A stretch of DNA of 64,000 bases from Rufibacter sp. DG15C (GCF_001577755.1 NZ_CP010776.1:310001-374000); one strand, 5' to 3'; shown: positions 17,028-25,578, counted from the stretch's first letter. Numbers and translations: made by a program. Notes: generated from the letters alone by a model not told the origin.

Positions 17028-17085
17028 GCAAAGCGCCCGTTTTTGGCCTGATTTCTAGAAATCAGGCCAAAAACGGGCGCTTTGC
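17028..17085. repeat. GGCC palindrome, copy 6 (58-bp perfect palindrome)
   Basis: The longest and cleanest copy: every base of the 58 pairs, with CTAG at the centre. The inner arms carry TGATTT and AAATCA, a matched change from the common TGTTTT and AAAACA. The outer arms GCAAAGCGCC and GGCGCTTTGC are unique to this copy. It sits in a tail-to-tail gap. Confidence 0.95.
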
Positions 17086-17101
17086 TTTTATGAGGTTAGA
17101 A

Positions 17102-17809
17102 TTATTTCTTTTGAGCGGGTTTGGTGGCGTTTCTGGCTTTCTGCTTTTCCTTGAACTCCTGGCCGCCACGCCAGGTGTAGAACTCCCCTACCAACGACCT
17201 GATTTTGATCTCGTCCAGAGTGGTCAGCTGGTTTTCAACGGCGGCTTTGCGTTTGCCCAGATTCTGCAAGATGTATTCGGCGTAGTCCCAGTCCCGGGGA
17301 ATCCATGTTTGGCGTTTGGCCCGCACGTTCTGCAGAAAGAAAATGTAGGCTTCGCGCATCTGCACGGCTTTGATGGTTTGCACGTTGCTGAACTTGCCCA
17401 ACAACTCCTTTTCGCGGCGGCGCACTTCTTCTGCCTCCAGCGGAATCTCATCATAGGACGGCCGGTTTTCCATCTCATGAAACGTGGCCTTCAAGTCCAG
17501 AAAATCCCGCTTGGAGCTCTCTGACAACGTTTGAAAGCTGCTCTCTATCTTGTCTGCCTGTCTAGCGAAATCACTTTTGATACTGGGCCACTCGGCGCGC
17601 GAGGTGGTGGCTACCTTGTCTTTCTGCACACGCATCCATTCTTTGAACTGCTTCAATTCCTGCTCGGCGGCTGATTCCTGACCGGCTTCTTTCTTTACTT
17701 CCTGACTGGTTTCTGACTTCACTTCCTGTGCGAGGGCGGTCAATTGGGTGACACCTGTAAAGGCCATTGCCAAGCCAAAGGTTTTCCAAGTCATCATCGG
17801 GTTTTTCAT
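17102..17809 (-). CDS. Secreted helical protein, 'DWDY' family member 1
   Basis: 235 residues with a signal peptide ending near LTALAQE and then a charged, mostly helical chain. It is clearly related to the lipoprotein at 26313-26990: both have a coiled N-terminal half with a repeated helix pattern, then a YxxFxxNVR segment (YIFFLQNVRAKR here), then a W four residues before DWDY, then a Leu-rich helix. No named domain recognised. ATG 17809 is chosen because a promoter-like TATATTTG lies just upstream at 17833-17840; longer frames start before that element. Confidence 0.8.
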   Translation of the reverse strand: MKNPMMTWKTFGLAMAFTGVTQLTALAQEVKSETSQEVKKEAGQESAAEQELKQFKEWMRVQKDKVATTSRAEWPSIKSDFARQADKIESSFQTLSESSKRDFLDLKATFHEMENRPSYDEIPLEAEEVRRREKELLGKFSNVQTIKAVQMREAYIFFLQNVRAKRQTWIPRDWDYAEYILQNLGKRKAAVENQLTTLDEIKIRSLVGEFYTWRGGQEFKEKQKARNATKPAQKK

Positions 17810-17832
17810 AGAATGGGGACTGTTGTGCATCT

Positions 17833-17840
17833 CAAATATA
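17833..17840 (-). promoter_or_regulatory. Candidate -7 element TATATTTG
   Basis: Exact match to the Bacteroidota TAnnTTTG element, 23 bases before the ATG at 17809. A TTG lies upstream, but the spacing (23) is longer than usual, so only the -7 part is well supported. Confidence 0.45.
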
Positions 17841-17972
17841 CAGATTTCTAAAAACCACCTCCGCAAAAAGCTAGCCAAGGATTAGTGACTGGAGAGTAAA
17901 GTATAATAATTATTGACCAGTGATTAATAGAATCTGCAAACAGAGTCCATCCTGGAGGCAATTGTCATGTAC

Positions 17973-18071
17973 CTTTCTGTCATCCTGAAAGGATCTTGTG
18001 GGCAAGCTGTAAGAACTTATTATTAAACGCCAATCTAGTTCGCCACCAAGATTCTTTCAGGATGACAAAAG
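17973..18071. mobile_element. MITE-like imperfect inverted repeat
   Basis: Two arms of about 28 bp in inverted orientation, left containing GTCATCCTGAAAGGATCTTG and right GATTCTTTCAGGATGAC, separated by about 40 bases without coding potential. This fits a miniature inverted-repeat element or a long hairpin. No flanking target duplication is obvious, and no second copy lies in the window. Confidence 0.5.
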
Positions 18072-18111
18072 AAAAAAAGTAGATAGAACAGAGAAACAAT
18101 CCATTACTATG

Positions 18112-18149
18112 CGTTTCTGGTCTATTTCCCTGAAAACAGGCCAAAAACG
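18112..18149. repeat. GGCC palindrome, copy 7
   Basis: The half next to the OmpA-type gene is intact (GAAAACAGGCCAAAAACG); the other half is decayed (CGTTTCTGGTCTATTTCC). On the minus strand the intact CGTTTTTGG directly follows the GC-rich hairpin at 18150-18186 and would supply its U-tract. Confidence 0.8.
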
Positions 18150-18186
18150 AACAGGCCCGCGTCAGATAAACTGACACGGGCCTGTT
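18150..18186 (-). terminator. Intrinsic terminator of the OmpA-type gene
   Basis: Stem AACAGGCCCG plus GTCAG with one mismatch and a five-base loop. The following bases on the minus strand are CGTTTTTGG from palindrome copy 7. Confidence 0.85.
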
Positions 18187-18234
18187 TTAGTATTTCTCAA
18201 TTGTTTCAACTCAAGATCACAAGCTTGGTGTTGC

Positions 18235-19080
18235 TTAGTTCTGCTCCAGAATCTGAAAGAGTTCGTCTAGCTTAGGAGTGAGGATGATCTCGGTGCGGCG
18301 GTTCTTTTGGCGGGCGTCTGCCGAAGTTCCTGGGTCTACCGGCACGTATTTAGAACGGCCCGATGGCGTCACGCGCTGCGGGGCAACACCGGCGTCCGTG
18401 AGAATGCGGGTAATTTCTGTGGCGCGCATCACGCTCAGGTCCCAGTTGTCTTGCATGCCGGCGGTACCTTTGGCGATGGGAACATCATCCGTATGGCCTT
18501 CTACCACCACGTTCACATCTGGCTGGTTCTGCAACACACTGGCCAGTTTTTTTAGGGCTTCTTGTCCCTTGGCGTCTACTTTGGTAGAGCCAGATTTAAA
18601 CAGCAATTGGTTGGATAGAGACACGTACACCTTGCCGTTGCGTACGTCAATGGTCAGGTCAGAGGCTTTGAAACCTAGCAGGGCGTCACCAACGGTTTTG
18701 CGCAGGGCGTTCACCGCACGGTCCTTTTCTGCCAGGATGCGTTCCATCTCTTTCAGGCGGGCTTCGCGGGCTTGCAAATCTGTGGTGAGTTGGTTGACTT
18801 GTTCGCTTTTATTGCTGAGGTTGGTGCGCAGCGAAGCTTCTGTAGAGGCTTTCTCTTTGGCTAAGTCCTCTTTTTCTTGGGTAAGGCGGTCACGGTCTTC
18901 GCGTAGTTTAGCGCGCTCGCTTTCCAGTTCTAGTTTCTGGCGGTTCAATTCATCCTGCAATACTACCAGTGAGCGGTTCTCTGCCAAGGCGGCCTCGTAC
19001 TTTTTGGTAGATACGCAAGAACTCATGAAGCCCAAGGCTAGAATAGCAGACAAGGCAGGCGTTATGATTGATTTTTTCAT
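18235..19080 (-). CDS. OmpA family peptidoglycan-binding lipoprotein
   Basis: 281 residues. The lipoprotein signal peptide ends at Cys22 (FMSSC). Residues ~30-125 form a long charged coiled coil, and the C-terminal ~130 residues are an OmpA/MotB domain with VEGHTDDVPI, NWDLSVMRATEITRIL and ADARQKNRRTEIIL, the motifs that hold diaminopimelate of peptidoglycan. It probably tethers the outer membrane to the wall through the coiled-coil spacer. ATG 19080 is preferred, since it gives a proper lipoprotein signal; a frame extending 13 codons further does not. It has its own terminator. Confidence 0.93.
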   Translation of the reverse strand: MKKSIITPALSAILALGFMSSCVSTKKYEAALAENRSLVVLQDELNRQKLELESERAKLREDRDRLTQEKEDLAKEKASTEASLRTNLSNKSEQVNQLTTDLQAREARLKEMERILAEKDRAVNALRKTVGDALLGFKASDLTIDVRNGKVYVSLSNQLLFKSGSTKVDAKGQEALKKLASVLQNQPDVNVVVEGHTDDVPIAKGTAGMQDNWDLSVMRATEITRILTDAGVAPQRVTPSGRSKYVPVDPGTSADARQKNRRTEIILTPKLDELFQILEQN

Positions 19081-19220
19081 AGTAAGGATACTTGTTATTA
19101 GAGTCCGTAAAAGACGCAATAATTTTTAGTACCCTTACGCAAGGAAGTGCGCAGAAGTTGAAAAGCCGGCTTCGGTCACGGGTAGGATTTATTTTGGCAT
19201 TAGGTAGGGCAATGGAATTA

Positions 19221-19538
19221 CTACTCTTCTTGTGGCGCAGAAGTAACCAGTTCTGTCTGGCCCAGAAACTCCTTGATGGTCTGTGAAGCCTGTTCAATGC
19301 CCTCTGCACTTTCTAACACCAAGCCGTCGCTGCGCAACTGTTCTAATTGTTGCGAGGTGGTTTCTACCAGTTTGAGGTACTTGGTCTTGCAGCGCATGGA
19401 AATCTCATGCAGGTAAATGCGGGCGTCTGCCAAATAAGAGGCCAGTTGCTGGGCGTTTGCCTGTTCCTCTACCTGTAGCTGTTCCAGTTGGTCAGAGATT
19501 ACCTTTAGTCGTTCAATCTGTAACGCACATGCTTTCAT
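19221..19538 (-). CDS. Coiled-coil hypothetical protein
   Basis: 105 residues, almost entirely helical with heptad-like Leu and Gln spacing (LKVISDQLEQLQVEEQANAQ), no signal peptide or membrane segment. No family recognised. It lies 140 bases upstream of the OmpA-type gene on the same strand and may share its transcript. Two internal cysteines are present at CALQ and RCKT. Confidence 0.65.
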   Translation of the reverse strand: MKACALQIERLKVISDQLEQLQVEEQANAQQLASYLADARIYLHEISMRCKTKYLKLVETTSQQLEQLRSDGLVLESAEGIEQASQTIKEFLGQTELVTSAPQEE

Positions 19539-19664
19539 AGGTCCAAATTTTAAGTAGATGTACTATACGTAGTTATCGCAAAAAACAGACCATTATTGTC
19601 TTCTCATTTTAAAGTCAGCCGAAAAGGAAAATGGGATAGACGCAGGCACTTTGCCCAAAAAGAC

Positions 19665-19672
19665 TATCTTTG
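19665..19672 (+). promoter_or_regulatory. Candidate -7 element TATCTTTG
   Basis: Exact TAnnTTTG match 97 bases before the CDGSH gene. No TTG at the expected upstream distance, so support is partial. Confidence 0.35.
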
Positions 19673-19769
19673 AAACGAGGCAAAGTCTCTTTGAGCGCCG
19701 CAGGCTGGGTAATTACCTTTTACTCATTCCACCTTTGCCTCGTTTTAGCCCTATTTTTTCCAAAACAGC

Positions 19770-19991
19770 ATGAAAACAAAAATTACCGTGAACAGCAACG
19801 GCTCTCTAAAAGTAGAGGGCGATTTTATAGTAGTAGACGCGCAAGGCAACGAGTATAACCTGCAGGGCCGCGAAGTAGTGTCTTTCTGCCGCTGCGGCCT
19901 GTCTAGCAATAAACCCTTCTGCGACGGCGCCCACAAAGGCCATTTTGAGCACAACGCCGTGGCCTTTGACCTGCCGCCAAGAAAGGTCTAA
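19770..19991 (+). CDS. CDGSH iron-sulfur domain protein
   Basis: 73 residues with the mitoNEET-type cluster motif CRCGLSSNKPFCDGAH (three Cys and one His ligate a 2Fe-2S cluster). The family takes part in redox sensing or cluster transfer; bacterial roles are poorly defined. Soluble, single domain, no targeting signal. The gene stands alone between the coiled-coil gene (divergent) and the APC permease, from which it is separated by an AT-rich repetitive gap. Confidence 0.93.
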   Translation: MKTKITVNSNGSLKVEGDFIVVDAQGNEYNLQGREVVSFCRCGLSSNKPFCDGAHKGHFEHNAVAFDLPPRKV

Positions 19992-20047
19992 CTAGTCGCG
20001 AGTGATGAATTTTGCCATGATTGTTGATTGCTAATTGTCAACTATTG

Positions 20048-20101
20048 ATTAATCATTGGTCATTACTCATTATTCAATATTTTATTAATCATTGGTCATT
20101 A
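20048..20101. repeat. AT-rich direct repeat, two 18-bp units
   Basis: ATTAATCATTGGTCATTA occurs at 20048-20065 and again at 20084-20101, a 36-base period. An inverted relative (TTGACCAGTGATTAAT) lies at 17913-17928. Probably low-complexity intergenic DNA rather than a protein-binding array, but the unit is precise. Confidence 0.6.
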
Positions 20102-20126
20102 ATCATTCTTCATTCCCAAAGGGTGT

Positions 20127-21593
20127 ATGTCTGAAACTTCTACAGGGTTTAAGCGCGAAATAAAGCTGTTTGATGCCGTCATGTTGGTGGCGGGTTCTAT
20201 GATTGGCTCCGGTATTTTCATTGTGAGCGCAGATATTGCCCGCTCCGTGGGGAGTGCCGGCTACTTGCTTCTGGTTTGGGGCCTCACGGGGTTGATGACC
20301 CTGGCGGGCGCGCTCAGCTACGGCGAGCTGACCAGCCTCATGCCCAGAGCCGGGGGCCAGTATGTCTACCTCCGCGAATCTTATGGGCCCATGGTGGCGT
20401 TCTTGTATGGCTGGACGCTGTTTCTGGTAATCCAGAGCGGAACCATTGCGGCGGTGGCCGTGGCATTTGCGCGTTTTACCGGCGTGCTGTTCCCGGTCAT
20501 CTCAGAGGACAACATCCTATTGGATCTAGGCTTCCTGAAGTTCACGACGGTGCAGTTGCTGGCCATTGGCTCCATTATCCTGCTTACGCTCATCAACCAG
20601 CAGGGTGTCAAGAATGGCAAGTTTATCCAGAACATCTTCGGGAGTACTAAAATCATCGCCCTGTTCGCTCTGATCGGGTTTGGCTTACTGCTGGGCACCA
20701 ACGCCGAGGTCATTGAACTCAACTTCACCGACATGTGGAATGCCCAGACGGTAACCACTGAGCCGGTTTCGGGTACGCCGTTTAGGGCGCCCTTGCACGG
20801 ATGGGCTTTGATGGTGGGCATCGGGACGGCCATGATCGGTTCGCTCTTCTCTTCAGACGCCTGGAACAACATTGGCTTCTCTGGCGATGAGATTGTGAAC
20901 CCCAAGCGCACCATTGTCTTGAGCATGGCCATTGGTACCGCCATTGTGACGGTGCTCTACATTCTCATCAACGTGGTGTACTTGACTATTCTTCCCTTGG
21001 AAGGCTACAAGGCCGGCGCGGATGTGATGGCCCGTGGCATTCAGTTCGCCAGCAATGACCGGGTAGCCACTGCCGTGGCCGAAGTCATTGGAGGCTCAAC
21101 CGCTACCATTGCCATTGCCGTTTTGATTATGATTTCTACGTTTGGCTGTAACAACGGTGTGATTCTATCGGCGCCGCGCGTGTACTACGCCATGGCGAAG
21201 GATGGCTTGTTCTTCACCAACATGGCCCGCCTGAACAAGAACAGCGTGCCGGGCGTGGCCTTGACCTTCCAGTGTGTTTGGGCCAGCATCCTGTGCCTCT
21301 CTGGAAAGTACGGCGATTTGCTGGACTACGTGATTTTTGCAGTGCTTCTGTTCTACATCCTGACCATTGCCGGTATCTTTATTTTGCGCCGCACCATGCC
21401 AGATGCGCCAAGACCGTACAAAGCCATTGGGTACCCGGTGCTACCGGCCTTGTACATTGCTATGGCCTCGTTTATCTGTATCATTCTTTTGATTTATAAG
21501 CCTGCCTACTCTTGGCCTGGTTTGATCTTAGTGGGCATTGGCATTCCGGTGTACTATTTCTTCAAGAACAAATTCCAGAAGATAGAGGATTAA
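20127..21593 (+). CDS. APC family amino acid permease
   Basis: 488 residues and about 12 membrane helices. The opening KREIKLFDAVMLVAGSMIGSGIFIV contains the GSGIF substrate-binding turn of helix 1, and GALSYGELTSLMPRAGGQYVYLRE is the helix 2-3 signature of APC transporters. The protein should exchange or import amino acids across the inner membrane; specificity is not visible. The start follows an AT-rich repetitive tract, and palindrome copy 8 lies 21 bases after the stop. Confidence 0.92.
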   Translation: MSETSTGFKREIKLFDAVMLVAGSMIGSGIFIVSADIARSVGSAGYLLLVWGLTGLMTLAGALSYGELTSLMPRAGGQYVYLRESYGPMVAFLYGWTLFLVIQSGTIAAVAVAFARFTGVLFPVISEDNILLDLGFLKFTTVQLLAIGSIILLTLINQQGVKNGKFIQNIFGSTKIIALFALIGFGLLLGTNAEVIELNFTDMWNAQTVTTEPVSGTPFRAPLHGWALMVGIGTAMIGSLFSSDAWNNIGFSGDEIVNPKRTIVLSMAIGTAIVTVLYILINVVYLTILPLEGYKAGADVMARGIQFASNDRVATAVAEVIGGSTATIAIAVLIMISTFGCNNGVILSAPRVYYAMAKDGLFFTNMARLNKNSVPGVALTFQCVWASILCLSGKYGDLLDYVIFAVLLFYILTIAGIFILRRTMPDAPRPYKAIGYPVLPALYIAMASFICIILLIYKPAYSWPGLILVGIGIPVYYFFKNKFQKIED

Positions 21594-21614
21594 CCAGTAG
21601 TTGATTTTCTTACA

Positions 21615-21670
21615 ATCGCCCTTCGTTTTTGGCCTGTTTTACACGAAACAGGCCAAAAACGAAGGGCGAT
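21615..21670. repeat. GGCC palindrome, copy 8
   Basis: Perfect 25-bp stem with a TACACG loop. Outer arms ATCGCCCTTCG and CGAAGGGCGAT extend the pairing well beyond the core and are unique to this copy. Confidence 0.93.
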
Positions 21671-21767
21671 TTCTTTTCAGCCCATGCTTCAGGAAGAAGC
21701 TAACGTGATCGCTAGCAAACTTTCACTATTTTAGACAGTCCAAACCTACTCTACAAACAACCTCTAT

Positions 21768-23057
21768 ATGAAGAAACACTTTTACGCAGTAGCTACCATG
21801 GCTTTGCTGGCGTTCTCTGTCTCGCACACCATGGCTCAGAAAACGTACCTGCACTGCGGTAGATTGATAGACGGCCTCAGTGACAAAGCCCAAACGGAGA
21901 TGACGGTCATTGTAAACGGCAACCAGATTGTCTCTGTAGAAAAAGGCTATACCAACCCAGAGGCGGGCGCCAAGGTCATCGACCTGAAAAACAAGACCGT
22001 CTTGCCCGGCTTCATGGACATGCACGTGCACTTTGAAAGCGAGACCAGCCCCAACCAATACGCCGAAAAGCTTTCTCTCAACCCCGGCACCACGGCCTTT
22101 AGAGCGGGCAACTACGCAGAGAAAACGTTGATGGCTGGCTTTACCACCGTGCGGGACCTGGGAGGAAGCGGCATCAACATCCAGTTACGAAACGCCATTA
22201 ACCAGGGTCTCATGCGCGGACCCAGAATGTACGTGGTGGGTAAGGCCATCTCGGGGACGGGCGGACACATGGACCCCACCAACGGCTACCGCCAGGATTT
22301 AATTGGCGATCCGGGTCCGGCTGAAGGCGTGGCCAACGGTGTGGAGGAGTGTAGAAAAGCCGTACGGCACCAATACAAAAACGGCGCGGACCTGATCAAG
22401 ATTGCGGCTACGGGCGGCGTGCTGAGCGTGGCCAAAGACGGCTCCGGACCACAGTACACCGAGGAAGAAATCAAGGCCATTGTAGAAACCGCCCGGGATT
22501 TGGGCATGAAGGTGGCGGTGCACGCCCACGGCGCCGAGGGCATGAAACGGGCCATTCGGGCGGGGGTCACCTCTATTGAGCACGGCACACTCATGGACGA
22601 GGAAACCATGAAGCTCATGAAGAAGAACGGCACTTGGTACGTGCCCACCATCACCGCCGGCAAGTCGGTCGCCGATTCGGCTAAGATTCCCAATTACTAT
22701 CCGCCGCTGGTTACGCCCAAAGCCCTGGCCATTGGACCGCAGTTGCAAAACACCTTTAGCAAAGCCTATAAATCTGGGGTGAAGATTGCGTTTGGGACAG
22801 ACGCAGGCGTGTTTATGCACGGCAAGAACGCCAAGGAGTTTGAGTACATGGTAGAGGCCGGCATGCCCGCCATGGAAGCCATCAAAGCCGCCACCGTGCA
22901 CGCGGCAGAATTGGTGGGCGCGACAGATAAGCTGGGCTCACTTCAGAAAGGTAAATTAGCCGACATCATTGCCGTGGACGGAGATCCTTTGCAGAACATC
23001 AAAACCTTGCAACAGGTGGCCTTTGTCATGAAGGACGGAAAAGTGTACAAGCAATAG
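21768..23057 (+). CDS. Secreted amidohydrolase (imidazolonepropionase/Xaa-Pro dipeptidase-like)
   Basis: 429 residues with a signal peptide (cleavage after HTMAQ), so it acts in the periplasm or outside. The metal-dependent amidohydrolase fold is shown by the MHVHFES motif (His86 and His88), a lysine-bearing strand ADLIKIAATGG, HAHGAEG, SIEHGT and the late aspartate in GTDAGV. Sequence style matches the PepQ-like amidohydrolase group that cleaves Xaa-Pro dipeptides or related amides, though substrate assignment from sequence alone is weak. Palindrome copy 8 separates it from the permease upstream. Confidence 0.9.
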   Translation: MKKHFYAVATMALLAFSVSHTMAQKTYLHCGRLIDGLSDKAQTEMTVIVNGNQIVSVEKGYTNPEAGAKVIDLKNKTVLPGFMDMHVHFESETSPNQYAEKLSLNPGTTAFRAGNYAEKTLMAGFTTVRDLGGSGINIQLRNAINQGLMRGPRMYVVGKAISGTGGHMDPTNGYRQDLIGDPGPAEGVANGVEECRKAVRHQYKNGADLIKIAATGGVLSVAKDGSGPQYTEEEIKAIVETARDLGMKVAVHAHGAEGMKRAIRAGVTSIEHGTLMDEETMKLMKKNGTWYVPTITAGKSVADSAKIPNYYPPLVTPKALAIGPQLQNTFSKAYKSGVKIAFGTDAGVFMHGKNAKEFEYMVEAGMPAMEAIKAATVHAAELVGATDKLGSLQKGKLADIIAVDGDPLQNIKTLQQVAFVMKDGKVYKQ

Positions 23058-23122
23058 ACCACGGTTTGAACCGTTAGAGGAAATATTCAGAAAAAACGGG
23101 AAGTGAGTAAGGCCTTTTGGCT

Positions 23123-23130
23123 TACCTTTG
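23123..23130 (+). promoter_or_regulatory. Candidate -7 element TACCTTTG
   Basis: Exact TAnnTTTG match 27 bases before ATG 23158, giving a short leader. It excludes the earlier in-frame TTG at 23128, which would overlap the promoter. Confidence 0.45.
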
Positions 23131-23157
23131 CCCTCTCTTAACTGCGTAACATTTAGT

Positions 23158-23712
23158 ATGAAAAGATTATTCCTTTTGGGTGCTTTCGCCCTTTTAAGTG
23201 TAGTTGGCGCCCAGGCACAGACTAGTTTTGGTTTAAAAGTAGGCTTGAACGTGGCCAACATTGGCGGCGATGCTAGAAACACAGACCCACGCACGGGCGT
23301 GCACGCTGGCTTCTTTGCCACGGCTCCCATCTCTGAGCGTTTTGCCATACAGCCAGAATTACTTTACTCTCAGCAGGGTTTCAAAAACGATGACTTCACC
23401 TACACTTACCATTACTTGAACATTCCCTTAATCTTCAAGGGCACCATTTCTGGCGGTTTCCATTTACAGGTGGGTCCACAATTTGGTATTCTGTTAGACG
23501 CAAAGCGCAAACGTGGGAACATCACAGAAGATCTTTCAGACAATTTGAACAAGTATGACGGAGCATTAGCCTTGGGATTGGGTTATGATGTATCTAGATT
23601 ACAGATTTCGGCTAGGTACAACCTAGGGTTATCTGATGTAAATGATGGCAATGAAAAAGGAGCCACGTACCCTAACAATGTCTTCCAGGTATCTGTAGGC
23701 GTGAAGCTGTAG
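23158..23712 (+). CDS. Outer-membrane beta-barrel protein
   Basis: 184 residues: signal peptide (cleavage after AQAQT), then alternating strands typical of the eight-stranded OMP_b-brl family (SFGLKVGLNVANIGG at the start, NNVFQVSVGVKL at the end). The terminal strand has the alternating hydrophobic pattern needed for barrel assembly. Specific role unknown. The promoter-like TACCTTTG supports the ATG at 23158. Confidence 0.88.
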   Translation: MKRLFLLGAFALLSVVGAQAQTSFGLKVGLNVANIGGDARNTDPRTGVHAGFFATAPISERFAIQPELLYSQQGFKNDDFTYTYHYLNIPLIFKGTISGGFHLQVGPQFGILLDAKRKRGNITEDLSDNLNKYDGALALGLGYDVSRLQISARYNLGLSDVNDGNEKGATYPNNVFQVSVGVKL

Positions 23713-23732
23713 TCATTTTTGGCCTGTTTTTC
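23713..23732. repeat. GGCC palindrome, copy 9 (left half only)
   Basis: TCATTTTTGGCCTGTTTTTC matches the left arm of the core, but the right arm is missing and replaced by an ordinary terminator hairpin. It looks like a decayed or replaced copy. Confidence 0.65.
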
Positions 23733-23734
23733 TC

Positions 23735-23767
23735 AAAAGCCTCGAAAACCATTCGGGGCTTTTTTTA
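23735..23767 (+). terminator. Intrinsic terminator of the beta-barrel gene
   Basis: Stem AAGCCTCGAA pairing with TTCGGGGCTT (one G-T pair), followed by seven T. Confidence 0.85.
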
Positions 23768-23904
23768 TTTATTACCTCGAGTGATTTTTAAATAAAAGCA
23801 GAGGGCCTTTAAATGGTGGCTTGTGCTGCGCAGCTTTTAAGTTTAAGCGGTAAATTGCCACTGCAGGAATTAATTCAAAATCATTACCCATCACGCTTTA
23901 ACCT

Positions 23905-24423
23905 ATGTCAGTTCACCCTACCGACAGTGCTGCCGTCTCCATAGAAGTAACCCAGGACGCGCAGGCCATCCATCACTTGGCGCACCAAACCTGGACGCCT
24001 ACCTACCAAGACATTCTGGCCCCTGAACAAATCCAGTACATGCTGGACCGGTTCTACACCCCGGCCTCGCTCCTGGAGCAGATGGAGGAAGGACAGACGT
24101 TTCTGTTGTTGAAGAACCAGGGAGAACCGGCTGCCTTCGCGTCATTTTCCTTACTGTACCCAGAAGAGAAGATTTACAAGTTGAACAAGCTCTACATCCA
24201 TCCGGCGCAACAGGGCAAAGGCTTTGGCAGGATGCTGCTGGAGGAGATTGTGCGCCGCCTTCAGCCACTAGGCGCCATGGCCCTGGACCTGAATGTGCAC
24301 CGCGAGAATCCCGCCAAGAACTTCTACCAGAAACACGGCTTCCAGATTCATGAAACCTTGGACATTCCGCTGGGACCATATACCTTGAATGATTACATCA
24401 TGCGGAAACCGCTGAGCACTTAA
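23905..24423 (+). CDS. GNAT family N-acetyltransferase
   Basis: 172 residues. Acetyl-CoA binding motif A is visible as LNKLYIHPAQQGKGFGRMLL (QxxGxG pyrophosphate loop QQGKGFG), followed by NVHRENPAKNFYQKHGF, the usual motif B. A cytosolic enzyme that acetylates an amine of unknown identity. The gene lies 42 bases before the phospholipase-like gene on the same strand. Confidence 0.92.
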   Translation: MSVHPTDSAAVSIEVTQDAQAIHHLAHQTWTPTYQDILAPEQIQYMLDRFYTPASLLEQMEEGQTFLLLKNQGEPAAFASFSLLYPEEKIYKLNKLYIHPAQQGKGFGRMLLEEIVRRLQPLGAMALDLNVHRENPAKNFYQKHGFQIHETLDIPLGPYTLNDYIMRKPLST

Positions 24424-24465
24424 GATTTTCCATTCACCAAAGCATACACATCCAGATACGCTTAA

Positions 24466-25458
24466 ATGATCTATAAAATGCGTAAACTCTCTTTAACCAT
24501 CTGCTTGGTGCTGGCCTGTTCTGCCGTGAGCATGGGCTGGGGCTTCTTCGGGCACAAGGTCATCCAGCAGCTGGCCATCTATGGGTTGCCTAAAGATATG
24601 CAGGCCTTCTACCACCGCCACATGCGGTACCTGGTAGACGCCTCCGTACGGCCTGATGAGCGCCGCAACACAGACTCTACAGAGGCTCCGCGCCATTTCA
24701 TAGACGTGGACTACTACGGTCCAAACGCCGTAAATGAGATGCCCGAAGGCTGGGCGGCGGCTTCTGCTAAATATCCCGTGGACACGCTGACCAAATACGG
24801 CTTGGTGCCGTGGCATGTGGTGGTCATGCAGAAGCATTTAACCAGGGCTTTTCAGCAGAAGAACGTGGACAGTATTCTGTATTACTCGGCAGATATGGGT
24901 CACTACATCCAGGACGCGCACGTGCCCTTGCACACCACCCTCAACTATGACGGACAGCTCACCGGCCAGCACGGGCTGCACAGCCTCTGGGAGTCCAAGC
25001 TACCCGAACAAAGCCTGAAGGGCTATTCCTTGAAACACCCACAAGCCAAATACCTGGCTAACCCGGAGCATGAAATCTGGGAGGTGATCCGGGCCTCGCA
25101 CAAAGATTTGCCCCACATGCTGGCACTGGAGAAAGAGGTGAGCAAGAACTTCACGGACCAGACCAAGTTTGTCACCACGGAACGCAACGGCAGAACGCGC
25201 AAAACCTACTCAGACGCCTTCGCCAAGGCCTACCAGCAGGCGCTGGGCACTACGGTAGAGAAGCGCATGCAGGCGGCAGCGCAGATGACGGGCAGCTTCT
25301 GGTTTACCTGCTGGGTAGACGGCGGAAGGCCTGATTTGGAGAAGCTGCTTTCTGCGCCGCGCACCAAAGAAGAAATCAAACAGTTCAAGCTCGAAAGGAA
25401 AGCCTGGAAGAAAGGCCAACTGGCAGAAAAAGATTTACTGCTCACCAAAAGCCGCTAA
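24466..25458 (+). CDS. Secreted zinc-dependent phospholipase C / S1-P1 nuclease-like protein
   Basis: 330 residues. A signal peptide is followed by mature WGFFGHKVIQQLA; a tryptophan at the mature N-terminus followed by GxxH is the zinc-binding start shared by bacterial phospholipase C and S1/P1 nucleases. Further likely ligands are in RHFIDVDYY, YYSADMGHYIQDAHVPLHTT and GQHGLHSLWES. It would cleave phosphodiesters outside the cytoplasm; lipid versus nucleic acid substrate cannot be settled by eye. ATG 24466 and ATG 24478 are both possible starts; the second gives a neater signal peptide. Confidence 0.85.
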   Translation: MIYKMRKLSLTICLVLACSAVSMGWGFFGHKVIQQLAIYGLPKDMQAFYHRHMRYLVDASVRPDERRNTDSTEAPRHFIDVDYYGPNAVNEMPEGWAAASAKYPVDTLTKYGLVPWHVVVMQKHLTRAFQQKNVDSILYYSADMGHYIQDAHVPLHTTLNYDGQLTGQHGLHSLWESKLPEQSLKGYSLKHPQAKYLANPEHEIWEVIRASHKDLPHMLALEKEVSKNFTDQTKFVTTERNGRTRKTYSDAFAKAYQQALGTTVEKRMQAAAQMTGSFWFTCWVDGGRPDLEKLLSAPRTKEEIKQFKLERKAWKKGQLAEKDLLLTKSR

Positions 25459-25471
25459 TCCTTTCTGACGT

Positions 25472-25531
25472 AAAATGGGAGGCGTTTTTGGCCTGTTTCT
25501 AAGAAAACAAGCAAAAAACGCCTCCCATTTT
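25472..25531. repeat. GGCC palindrome, copy 10
   Basis: 18-bp outer stem (AAAATGGGAGGCGTTTTT and its complement) enclosing a slightly imperfect core, and followed by more T. With these extended arms and the trailing T-run it would work as an intrinsic terminator for the + strand gene ending 13 bases before. Confidence 0.92.
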
Positions 25532-25578
25532 TTATGCCTAATCGCCTTTGCACCTGATGATAATCAGCGTGAATCCTG

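Larger units (their letters stand above)
17810..18234. other. Intergenic region with several short elements
   Basis: 425 bases with no credible gene. In order it holds the promoter-like element of the 17102-17809 gene, an AT-rich tract at 17881-17930, an inverted-repeat element at 17973-18071, GGCC palindrome copy 7 and a terminator for the OmpA-type gene. Confidence 0.7.

Noticed and set aside
18278-19129. 283-residue open frame opposite the OmpA-type lipoprotein
   Set aside because: Ser and Arg-rich antisense translation of the coiled-coil region; the minus-strand gene has a lipobox and complete OmpA motifs.
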